From Parasedimentitalea psychrophila (GTDB lineage Bacteria; Pseudomonadota; Alphaproteobacteria; Rhodobacterales; Rhodobacteraceae), in contig NZ_CP127247.1 of the NCBI RefSeq assembly GCF_030285785.1, positions 3,619,501 to 3,683,500 of the forward strand: a stretch of 64,000 nt of DNA, given 5' to 3'. A program made the translations under genes and the position numbers. The notes beneath the pieces are model-generated. The model saw only the letters and a program-made list of their open reading frames with translations. It was not told the origin of the DNA and did no database searches. The stretch's first letter is position 1. Every line of letters begins with the position of its first letter. Shown here in pieces: positions 37,157-44,788 of the stretch.

Positions 37157-38218
37157 ATGAATCCCACTCCCCTCAGCCGTGCTACCGGTTTTTGCAACGC
37201 ATATGACCTGCAAGTTCCAATCCTTATGGCCCCTATGGCGGGGGCGTGTCCGGCGTCTCTGGCAATTCCTGTTGCGAACGGCGGCGGGATAGGCGCGTGC
37301 GGCTGCTTACTGATGCAGCCGGATGGAATAGCGAATTGGGCGCGGGAGATGCGGGCCGGATCGAATGGTGCGTTTCAGCTCAATGTCTGGATTCCCGATC
37401 CTGATCCCTTACGCGATCCGGCCCATGAAGCAAGGGTACGCGCGTTTCTTGGTCAATGGGGACCAGAGGTCTTAGCCAAAGATGCCGAGGCGCCTCTGCC
37501 AGACTTCGAGGCGCAATGCGATGCAATGCTGGCTGCAGGGCCGCATGTCATTTCGTCGATCATGGGGGTTTACCCCGCACCGTTCGTCGCGCGAATGAAA
37601 GAACGTGGGGTGAAGTGGTTTGCGACCGTCACCACTGTCACTGAGGCTTTGGCCTCAGAGGCAGCGGGCGCAGATGTGATCGTCGCGCAAGACATGGAGG
37701 CGGGCGGGCATCGCGGGTCGTTTGACGCTGATGACGCAGCCCGTTCCTTGGTGGGGCTATTCGCGTTGCTTCCTGCTGTGGTTGATGCGGTGCAAGTGCC
37801 TGTGGTGGCGACAGGTGGGATTGCGGATGCTCGCGGGGTGGCGGCAGCGCTGGTTCTGGGGGCTTCGGCGGTGCAAATTGGCACGGGCCTTCTACGTGCG
37901 CCTGAAGCTGGGATTGCCCCTTCTTGGGCCGATGCAATTGGGGACGCATTGCCCGAAGGGACAGTTTCGACGCGAGCATTCTCCGGGCGGTTAGGACGGA
38001 GTATTCGCACTGCTTACACAGAGGCTGCGGAAGAGGGACCGATACCTGCACCTTATCCGATCCAGCGGAATATTACGAAGATGATGCGGGAGAGCGCGAC
38101 AGGGATCGACAGGATGCAGGCATGGGCGGGACAGTCTGCGAGACTGGCACGTGCCGAGCCTGCGACGGACCTAGTCGCGGGTTTATGGGACGAGGCACGA
38201 GAAATCTTGCAGACTTGA
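37157..38218 (+). CDS. nitronate monooxygenase / 2-nitropropane dioxygenase-like flavoenzyme
   Basis: A 353-residue FMN-binding TIM barrel. It shows PILMAPMAGACPASLAIPVA at the N-terminus, the catalytic-type His185 in DMEAGGHRG, and phosphate-binding VVATGGIADARGV and LGASAVQIGTGLL. Family members oxidise nitronates such as propionate-3-nitronate, or reduce quinones. The start is ATG 37157. It is monocistronic. Substrate is not determinable here. Confidence 0.88.
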   Translation: MNPTPLSRATGFCNAYDLQVPILMAPMAGACPASLAIPVANGGGIGACGCLLMQPDGIANWAREMRAGSNGAFQLNVWIPDPDPLRDPAHEARVRAFLGQWGPEVLAKDAEAPLPDFEAQCDAMLAAGPHVISSIMGVYPAPFVARMKERGVKWFATVTTVTEALASEAAGADVIVAQDMEAGGHRGSFDADDAARSLVGLFALLPAVVDAVQVPVVATGGIADARGVAAALVLGASAVQIGTGLLRAPEAGIAPSWADAIGDALPEGTVSTRAFSGRLGRSIRTAYTEAAEEGPIPAPYPIQRNITKMMRESATGIDRMQAWAGQSARLARAEPATDLVAGLWDEAREILQT

Positions 38219-38341
38219 TCAAGGATCACGAACCGTGGCGCAAAAGGCCGTTCTGCGACACGGTATCTGTCCAGTATCCTTTTTCCATTAGACGAAATGG
38301 CCAGAAACCTGTGCCACAAGCGCAAGGGGCCGTTTTTTGGC

Positions 38342-38908
38342 TCAAACTGAAATCGAACCTTCAGAATCGCATCGACGAAGGTTCATTTTGTCCGCATTGA
38401 CGGCGTGGGTCTCGCTGGTGTCCGCCTCACAGAACTCCCGATTCTTAGTTCCTGGAGGTAGGACCAAAGCCTCCCGGTTGGGCTCAAACCACGGCGCGAG
38501 GATGTCCACCGCGAAGTCTGTGCGCGAAACCCGGATCTGTGTATCGGCGTAGGGCATTCCCAAGGCCGTCATACATTCCTCAAAATGCTCCCTGGCAGCT
38601 CTGAGCCCGCCTGTGGCGAGCAGAAAGGCCCGGAAATCAACGGTGACCCCAGGATTATTTGGGGCGCGGTTCTCTGGGTCGGCAAAGAGCCACTCGGCCC
38701 CGTATTTGCCAGTGTGAACCGAGAAGGCCATACCTCCGCTTCTTCGGACACCAAATGGGATACCGTCACGTTCCAATTCAGTCTCACGGATGTTGGCGAT
38801 CGCGGCGAGTTTCGTATCCTGCAATTCGGCCCGAAGGTCGGATGGGATTTCGGTCTGGACCGTAAGGCGGAGCCCATCAAACCCACTGTGTAATATATCT
38901 GCTTCCAT
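38342..38908 (-). pseudogene. Rep_trans-like replication protein, N-terminal fragment 3
   Basis: 188 codons from ATG 38908. It begins MEADILHSGFDGLRLTVQTE and contains GMAFSVHTGKYGAEWLFADP, then TQIRVSRTDFAVDILAPWFE, whose RxxRxDFAxD strand is typical of Rep_trans initiators. Family-like sequence stops around SETHA (about 38405), after which unrelated codons run to 38342. The missing continuation matches the fragment at 31274-31919, on the same strand 6.5 kb downstream. Confidence 0.65.
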
Positions 38909-38937
38909 TTACGATCTCCTACGCTTTCGTATTCGTA

Positions 38938-39078
38938 GAGGGGGGTGATACAAGACCCCCCTCCTTGCCGCTCCGCCATTCCCGATGCCCGCTTCGCGGG
39001 CGGGGCGGGCGCTTCGCGCCCTTCGATGTGCCTCCAGCAGGGCAGCTTTTGTTTTGGGGCCGGGCGTGGACGCCCGGC
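38938..39078. promoter_or_regulatory. cluster of four perfect hairpins, candidate replication origin
   Basis: Four hairpins within 141 bp, upstream of the Rep-like fragment: GAGGGGGGT/ACCCCCCTC (38938-38963, 8-base loop), GCCCGC-TTC-GCGGGC (38987-39001), GGGCGC-TTC-GCGCCC (39007-39021) and GCCGGGCG-TGGA-CGCCCGGC (39059-39078). Rolling-circle replicons keep their double- and single-strand origins as such hairpins near rep. The role here is inferred; they could also be terminators. Confidence 0.45.
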
Positions 39079-39103
39079 GGTGGGTGTGGAAACGGTAGGG
39101 CCC

Positions 39104-39275
39104 AGGTATCCGTATGTTGAGGGATCAGGGCGATATGGCCATCATTCTGGTCGAGCAGTTCTTTGAATTTGCCTATGGGCTGGCCGATCAATGTATCGTC
39201 TTGCGTCGGGGCGAGATCATTCTGGAAGGTGCCAGGGAAACACTGTCGCGGGAAACTTTGCTTGCGGGTGTCTAG
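39104..39275 (+). pseudogene. urtE: UrtE (urea ABC transporter ATPase), C-terminal scar
   Basis: About 55 codons to TAG 39273-39275: IRMLRDQGDMAIILVEQFFE, then FAYGLADQCIVLRRGEIILE and GARETLSRETLLAGV. This matches the C-terminal end of branched-chain/urea-type ABC ATPases (the H-loop is replaced by E in LVEQ, as in UrtE/LivF). Everything upstream is missing; the join is next to the hairpin cluster. It is a scar of a lost or distant urt operon. Confidence 0.7.
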
Positions 39276-39326
39276 GTCTGATAAAGCCACTTCCCCTATG
39301 ATACTAAGTATGCCAACTTTTGTGTC

Positions 39327-40262
39327 ATGAGCACAGATTTCACCCCCCCCGCTGGCGACCCTGTTTCACGCTTTTGCTTTGGCACCATGCAGTTTGGAGG
39401 CAAGGCCGACGCCACTGCCAGTCAGGCCCTGTATGATGCCAGCCGCGCTGCGGGCATCAACTTCTTTGACACCGCCGATGTCTATACCGATGGCACTTCG
39501 GAAACGCTGCTGGGAGGCTTTGCCAAAGCCGAACGGGATAAGTTGGTCATCGCCACCAAGGTTGGTGCTGTGGGCGGCAGCAGCCGCGACAATATTCTGA
39601 CCCGGTTTGATGGCTGCCGCAGTCGGCTGGATATGGAGTATGTTGATATCCTGTACCTGCACCGCTGGGATGATGAGACCCCGCTGGAGGAGAGCATTGA
39701 AACACTGGCTGAACTGCAGCAGGCGGGCAAGATCGGCGCGATTGGGGTGTCCAACTATTCTGCCTGGCAGATCATGAAAGCCCAGGCCGTTGCGGTATCA
39801 TTCGCGACAAACATCAGCATCTTTCAACCGATGTATAGCTTGGTCAAACGTCAAGCCGAGGTCGAAATGCTGCCCATGGCCCAAAGCGAAGGCTTTGCGG
39901 TGGCGTCATATTCGCCGCTTGGCGGCGGTTTGCTAACCGGAAAATACGCCTCTGGCGATGGCGGGCGGCTGGTCGATGATAGCATGTACAAGGCGCGTTA
40001 TGGCGTGGATTGGATGCATCAGGCGGCCAAGGACCTGTCGGTTCTGGCCAAGGATAATGATGTGGATCCGGCCACGTTAGCTGTGGCTTGGGTGGCGTCG
40101 AACCCGGCGATCACTTCGCCGATCATCAGTGCCAGATCTGTTGCCCAGTTGGCCCCGTCATTGGCGGCGCTTGAATTTGACCTTGGCGATGATCTCAAGG
40201 CGCAGCTTTCAGCCCTCACACCGACTCCGGCCCCGGCAACAGACCGGCTGGAAGAAGTCTAA
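39327..40262 (+). CDS. aldo/keto reductase
   Basis: A 311-residue NADPH-dependent (alpha/beta)8-barrel reductase. The catalytic tetrad is visible: Asp48 and Tyr53 in FFDTADVYTDG, Lys78 in IATKVG, His112 in LYLHRWD. The cofactor region ISARSVAQL is near the C-terminus. It is complete, with ATG 39327, and is followed by a truncated exporter gene on the opposite strand. The physiological carbonyl substrate is unknown. Confidence 0.9.
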   Translation: MSTDFTPPAGDPVSRFCFGTMQFGGKADATASQALYDASRAAGINFFDTADVYTDGTSETLLGGFAKAERDKLVIATKVGAVGGSSRDNILTRFDGCRSRLDMEYVDILYLHRWDDETPLEESIETLAELQQAGKIGAIGVSNYSAWQIMKAQAVAVSFATNISIFQPMYSLVKRQAEVEMLPMAQSEGFAVASYSPLGGGLLTGKYASGDGGRLVDDSMYKARYGVDWMHQAAKDLSVLAKDNDVDPATLAVAWVASNPAITSPIISARSVAQLAPSLAALEFDLGDDLKAQLSALTPTPAPATDRLEEV

Positions 40263-40278
40263 GCCAAGCGGGCTGATT

Positions 40279-40515
40279 TCAGGCCAGCCCGTCCCAGATC
40301 AGCTTGGCTCCGGTGCAGGACAGCAGCACATAGGCCAGTGCAAAGAACAGCTTCTCTGGCATCTTGGGGTGCAGTTTGACACCCAGCCAGGCACCCAGCA
40401 GGGCAAAGGGGGCCAGCATCAGGTCCTGCTTTAGCGTCTCCAGGGTGAACAGCCCCAGAAATGCATAGGGGATGAATTTGGCGGTGTTCATCACCCCAAA
40501 GACCAACACCTTTGC
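40279..40515 (-). pseudogene. TauE/SafE-type sulfite exporter, C-terminal fragment
   Basis: About 78 codons from VFGVMNTAKFIPYAFLG through LMLAPFALLGAWLGVKLH and LFFALAYVLLSCTGAKLIW. These are the last two to three membrane helices of a TauE/SafE permease. Family similarity stops at about 40515, where the mobilisation-gene segment begins. The rest of the permease is not in the window. Confidence 0.75.
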
Positions 40516-40613
40516 TCTGAAACTAATGAACATTCTTGGTCTAAGACAAACCAGTTTTCCCAAATTGAACATACGAACTCACGTCCCTCCCGAATTCAAC
40601 GGTAGACGGAAAC

Positions 40614-41118
40614 ATGTCGACAGATAAACCAAGCAAGAAGCATCCGGTGGTGCTTCGCTTTGAAGGCTTGTGGCCCCATCAGCTGGCCGGTTACGAGATG
40701 CACAGAAACCGCACCGGCGGTGATTTGGGGCATATCGATCGGGATTGTGTCCATCTGAACAAGCGTTTGATTGGTGAGGAGGATTGGGCTGAAAAAGCGC
40801 AGGCTGAGATCGCGCAGATGCGGGCGGAGAATTTCGCGGATGAGCTTGATGGGTTGGCTCGGCGCAAGCGGAAGTCGGATATCAGGAGGCGGATGGTCGA
40901 AGGCCCGAAGGAGCCCTGGCGAAATTCCAAACATGGCCTGATGCGTGAGGTCATCTTGACTGTTCGCAAGGATTGGTTCGAAGATGACCTTGATGGAATT
41001 CTGGGCTAACATCTCGTGAAGAACACTTTGAAGACTATGCAATTTCCTGGTTGAAAGACACGTTTGGTGATGACGTGGTTCATGCCCGGGCAGACCGCGA
41101 TGAAACGACATATCATTT
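40614..41118 (+). pseudogene. MobV/Pre-like plasmid relaxase, N-terminal fragment, frameshifted
   Basis: The first 131 codons (VVLRFEGLWPHQLAGYEMHR, GGDLGHIDRDCVHLN and PWRNSKHGLMREVILTVRKD) end at a stop at 41009. The protein continues in the next frame as SREEHFEDYAISWLKDTFGD, then DVVHARADRDETTYH, the histidine motif of Mob_Pre-type relaxases. It breaks off after YH, where a Rep-like fragment abuts in opposite orientation. The intact enzyme would nick plasmid oriT. The family call is from memory. Confidence 0.65.
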
Positions 41119-41119
41119 C

Positions 41120-41204
41120 AGCCCGTCAAAGCCACTATGCAGGATCTCGGCGTCCATTTGCGCTGGCCTTCGCTTTCGCTTTCGTATTCGTGGAGGGGGG
41201 GTAC
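41120..41204 (-). pseudogene. Rep_trans-like N-terminal fragment 4 with leader
   Basis: Only the first 12 or so codons remain (MDAEILHSGFDGL, ATG at 41157), matching the start of fragment 3. Its upstream leader (tttcgtattcgtggaggggg, read on +, about 41180-41199) matches 38926-38945. It shows that a second copy of the replication module existed. Confidence 0.6.
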
Positions 41205-41205
41205 A

Positions 41206-41880
41206 GCCTTGCTTACAATGTTGGGGTGCGTGGGGCAGGGCACTGCACAGCCACGCGCCGCCTGAACGCTGGCGACATTGCCGGGGGTTACCGCTGCGGC
41301 AGGCGACGGGTTTTGTGGAAAGCCTGTTGAAACTGATCCATCTGGACTGGGTGGTGCCAGACTTCAGCACGCTGTGTCGGCGTCAAAAGACCCTGTCGGT
41401 TTGCATTCCTTTTCGCGGCTCCACTGGCCCTCTGCACCTTCTTATCGATAGCACCGGCATCAAAGCTGAGGGCGAAGGCGAGTGGAATGCACGTAAGCCC
41501 CCTCTCACACATGCAAGCATGTGTGAGAGGGCAGCGGGCGGCCCCAAGCGTCGACTCTGGCGCAAGATACATATCGGGATCGACGAAGAAACACTGGAGG
41601 TCGTACCATTGAGGTGACCGGCAGCAACGTCGGTGTCGCGCCCATGCTGCCTGACTTGTTGGGACAGATCGCTCCTGATCAGGAGGTCGGGTCTGTCACG
41701 GCGGATGGGGCTTATGACACACGCAAATGTCACGCGGCTATCGCTGCGCGGAATGCCCATGCTATCATCCCGCCGCGCAAGAATGCAAAGCCTTGGAAAC
41801 CGGATACGCCGGGAGCGGTCGCGCGAAACGAAGCGATACGTTCCTCGCACTATTTGGGCCGTGCTCTGTGGCGAACCTGC
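41206..41880 (+). pseudogene. IS5-family transposase, degraded
   Basis: Recognisable from about 41290: LPLRQATGFVESLLKLIHLD, VPDFSTLCRRQKTLSV, then LHLLIDSTGIKAEGEGEWN (first Asp) and RRLWRKIHIGID. After a frameshift near 41610 it reads VGSVTADGAYDTRKCH (second Asp) and PPRKNAKPWKP, and it breaks after LGRALWR, before the catalytic Glu. The N-terminal part is degenerate. A 39-nt palindromic insert interrupts the conserved RKHGGPKRR stretch (see 41500-41531). Confidence 0.85.
41500..41531. repeat. perfect 15-bp palindrome inside IS5 transposase
   Basis: Arms CCCTCTCACACATGC (41500-41514) and its exact complement (41517-41531) around a 2-base centre. It lies in a 13-codon stretch replacing one His codon of the usual NARKHGGPKRR motif, so the net change keeps frame. 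Confidence 0.85.
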
Positions 41881-41988
41881 CTCAACGCGACATCAGACGC
41901 CTGCGCCTGTTGCTGAGCCTACGGGTGTTTAAGCTACAACTGGCTCACAATATTGACCGTTCGTATGTCTCCACCCACCGAATAACCA

Positions 41989-42765
41989 TTACTCTGGCTT
42001 GTCGCCCTGGTCCGTCAAGGATTTGGGCAAAAGATCAATCGGCAAGGGGAATATCACCGTCGACGTGCGGTCGTTGGCGATATCAGTGAGCGCGTTGAAA
42101 TAGCGCAGCTGCATGGCGTTTGGTTGCGTGGCAAGCAGTTTGCCTGCCTCAACCAACTTGGCCGCTGCCTGCTGCTCGCCTTGGGCATTAATGACGCGTG
42201 CGCGACGCAATCGTTCCGCCTCGGCCTGTTTGGCAATGGCGCGCACCATGCTTTCGTTGATGTCCACGTGTTTGATTTCAACATTGGCGACTTTAATGCC
42301 CCAGGCATCGGTTTGCCGGTCGAGAATGGCCTGAATATCCACGTTTAAGCTCTCTCGCTCCGCCAGCATTTCATCAAGCTCGTGTTTACCCAGCACCGAG
42401 CGTAGTGTTGTCTGTGCCAATTGGCTGACGGCAGAAGCAAAGTCCGCAACATTGACGATCGCCCGTTCCGGGTCGACTATGCGGAAATATAGGACCGCAT
42501 TGACCCTGACCGAAACATTGTCGCGCGAAATTACATCCTGGCTGGGCACGTCTTCGACGACCATGCGCAGGTCGGTTCGCACCACCTGCTGCACCACTGG
42601 GATGATGAACACCAGCCCTGGCCCGCAAACCCGGGTAAATCGGCCAAGTGTGAACAGAACGCCACGCTCGTATTCCCGAAAAACGTAGATGGCTGCCGAC
42701 AGGAACCAAAGCACTAGGGCCAAGCCGAGAAGGTAGGCGATCGAATTGAAAATGATGGCTTCCAT
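41989..42765 (-). CDS. slipin (SPFH/stomatin-like membrane protein)
   Basis: 258 residues. An N-terminal hydrophobic segment (about 8-28) is followed by an SPFH domain (REYERGVLFTLGRFTRVCGP, then DVISRDNVSVRVNAVLYFRI) and a coiled-coil AEAERLRRARVINAQGE segment before the C-terminus. Slipins assemble in membrane microdomains. ATG 42765 has AGGAGAGG just upstream and lies 17 bases after the nfeD stop. The pair nfeD-slipin is a classic operon (STOPP), in which the NfeD protease acts on the slipin C-terminus. Confidence 0.92.
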   Translation of the reverse strand: MEAIIFNSIAYLLGLALVLWFLSAAIYVFREYERGVLFTLGRFTRVCGPGLVFIIPVVQQVVRTDLRMVVEDVPSQDVISRDNVSVRVNAVLYFRIVDPERAIVNVADFASAVSQLAQTTLRSVLGKHELDEMLAERESLNVDIQAILDRQTDAWGIKVANVEIKHVDINESMVRAIAKQAEAERLRRARVINAQGEQQAAAKLVEAGKLLATQPNAMQLRYFNALTDIANDRTSTVIFPLPIDLLPKSLTDQGDKPE

Positions 42766-42782
42766 AATGAGACCTCTCCTAT

Positions 42783-44222
42783 CTAGCGTTCGGACATTGA
42801 ATCGTCTGCGCTGGTGACGTGCAGTGTCAGCCCAGCGATGTCGCGGATGTAAACGGCAGCACCAGGCGACAGGCCGGTCATTCCACTGGCGCGCCAGCGT
42901 TCGCCCTCGGCCCAGACAAAGCCCGCCTCATCCTTCCATTCGATAACCACTGCCTCCTTGCCCAGCATGGAGTTTCGGCTAATGGCTGGAGCAAGTCGGT
43001 AAGCGCGCATTGTGTAGCCAAGAAGGAGCACCAAAACCGCCGCGCTGAGGCCAGCCATAGTGCCAATTACCCACCAAGAGATCTGGTAGGCGGGAAAGTC
43101 GGTGTCGACCAGCATGGCAGACCCAAGTACAAAGGCGCTCAGCCCGCCAAAGCCCAGAATGCCAAAAGTGGGCGTAAAGGCTTCGGCCACCATAAATGCT
43201 ATCCCAAGACCAACCAGGGCCAGGCCGGTATAGTTCAAAGGCAGCTGATTGAGCGCGTAAAGACCCAGAGTCAGGCTGATAGCGCCGACCACCCCTGGCA
43301 CCAGCGCACCGGGGTTCCAGAACTCGAAAATTATTCCGTAGACCCCAATCATCATTAGGATCAAAGCGACATTCGGGTTCGAAAGAACCGCTAAGATGGT
43401 GGTGAGTGTCCCCATTTCGATCCGCTCAATGGCGAGATCACTGGTCGACAGCACGCTATCTTCGCCTAGGAGCAAGACAGTGCGGCCGTCCAATGCGACC
43501 AGCAATTCCTCTGCATCCGTGGCGACAAGATCGATCACGTTCTTTTCAAGCGCGCGTGCGGATGACAGACTGGCCGCGTCTCGTACCGCGGCTTCTGCCC
43601 AATCCGCATTGCGGCCGCGCAGCTCGGCAAGACTGCGAATAAATGCAACTGCATCATTTGTGGCTTTGGCGGTCATGGTCGTGCTTGAACCGGGCATCCG
43701 TGGCGACCTGCCGTCGCCAGTGGCATCACTGTCTTCACCATTTGACTCTGGGGCTGGATCAATGGGTTTTTCGTCCTGTGGCGGGGTTAAGCCGGGCAGA
43801 CCGCCGATCAGCACCGGCGTCGCCGCGCCGAGATTGGTGCCGGGCGCCATAGCCGCCACATGTGTGGCGTAGAGAATGTAGGTTCCGGCGCTTGCCGCAT
43901 GCGCCCCGGGCGGAGCAACATAGCCGACAATCGGGACTGGCGAGGCAATTATGTCCTGGATGATGTCGCGCATGGCGTCCACCAGACCTCCAGGTGTATC
44001 GATACGCAATATGATAACTTCAGCCTGCTGGCCCCCAGCAATCGCGATGATCTTTTTGATATGACGTGTGGATGCCGGACCTATCGGCCCTTTCAATTCG
44101 GCAAGTATCGCCACTGGCTGGAAGACCTCACCATTAGTATTCTGACTGATCGCCAAGTTTGCAGCTGTTAGGAACACCACCGCTGTGAAGACGAAGCGAC
44201 CCAGCCATTGGACAACTGCCAT
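42783..44222 (-). CDS. nfeD: NfeD-type membrane serine protease (ClpP-class)
   Basis: 479 residues from ATG 44222, chosen because AGGAG lies 6 bases upstream; a GTG at 44237 would add five. It has a signal/TM at the N-terminus and a ClpP-like protease domain with Ser111 in PGAHAASAGTY and the presumed Lys186 in MTAKATNDAV, the Ser-Lys dyad of this family. An Asp/Pro-rich insert lies at about 145-180. About five TM helices occupy about 275-405, and a C-terminal OB-fold NfeD domain contains the GKEAVVIEW region. It is co-transcribed with the slipin downstream. Confidence 0.9.
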   Translation of the reverse strand: MAVVQWLGRFVFTAVVFLTAANLAISQNTNGEVFQPVAILAELKGPIGPASTRHIKKIIAIAGGQQAEVIILRIDTPGGLVDAMRDIIQDIIASPVPIVGYVAPPGAHAASAGTYILYATHVAAMAPGTNLGAATPVLIGGLPGLTPPQDEKPIDPAPESNGEDSDATGDGRSPRMPGSSTTMTAKATNDAVAFIRSLAELRGRNADWAEAAVRDAASLSSARALEKNVIDLVATDAEELLVALDGRTVLLLGEDSVLSTSDLAIERIEMGTLTTILAVLSNPNVALILMMIGVYGIIFEFWNPGALVPGVVGAISLTLGLYALNQLPLNYTGLALVGLGIAFMVAEAFTPTFGILGFGGLSAFVLGSAMLVDTDFPAYQISWWVIGTMAGLSAAVLVLLLGYTMRAYRLAPAISRNSMLGKEAVVIEWKDEAGFVWAEGERWRASGMTGLSPGAAVYIRDIAGLTLHVTSADDSMSER

Positions 44223-44237
44223 CTTCTTCTCCTGCAC

Positions 44238-44788
44238 AATTATATAATCCTCTTTATCCTGAACGACAGGTAAATCCCGCTAAGTATTTGACACAAAAGA
44301 GATATGCGTACCGAATATCGCACCCATATCAACGCACAATTAGGCGAGCAGTTGCTCGGAACCTGTCTGCTCAAAGTGCAACGCTTGTAGTGCTTTCCGC
44401 AGAGAAGGGCTGGTCAGAGCCTAAACTTTCAATTTTTGGTACAGAGTTTCGTTGTGTTCTTTCTACCGCCATTCCCCAAGTGAAATGCCATCACCTGCAT
44501 GTTGGGTTGTTTTTCGTTCCGATTAAGCCATCTTTGCGAGTTGTGCGGTTATTTTAGTGCCTGTCGCGTGAACTGAATGGAATTTTCGGTCTCTATGGCA
44601 GGGGTTTTCCCTCACTGAATGACACTCCTCAAGCCCTGGCATTCGCCGGGGCTTTTCTTTGGTGTTGCCTTCTCTCGTGGGGACGGGAAGGGGGCAACGG
44701 TGCGTCAGCGGCAAGGCGCCCGGTGTGGGTGTCTTGGGCTGGCCGACAGTCTGTTAGAATGAGTTCAGGGCGGGAGAGAGATCACAGT
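44238..44788. other. 551-bp gap with dispersed repeat and hairpin
   Basis: Holds the nfeD promoter side, a repeat (44470-44585) related to 35234-35350, and a terminator-like hairpin at 44631-44654. No gene recognised. Confidence 0.5.
44631..44654 (+). terminator. hairpin with T-rich tail
   Basis: aagccctggc-attc-gccggggctt (one G:T pair) followed by ttttcttt. It is a good intrinsic terminator on the plus strand, but no plus-strand gene precedes it in the window, so the gene it served may have been lost. Confidence 0.55.

Noticed and set aside
36888-37157. 89-codon plus-strand frame before the nitronate monooxygenase gene
   Set aside because: It reads through a dispersed intergenic repeat and lacks recognisable protein features.
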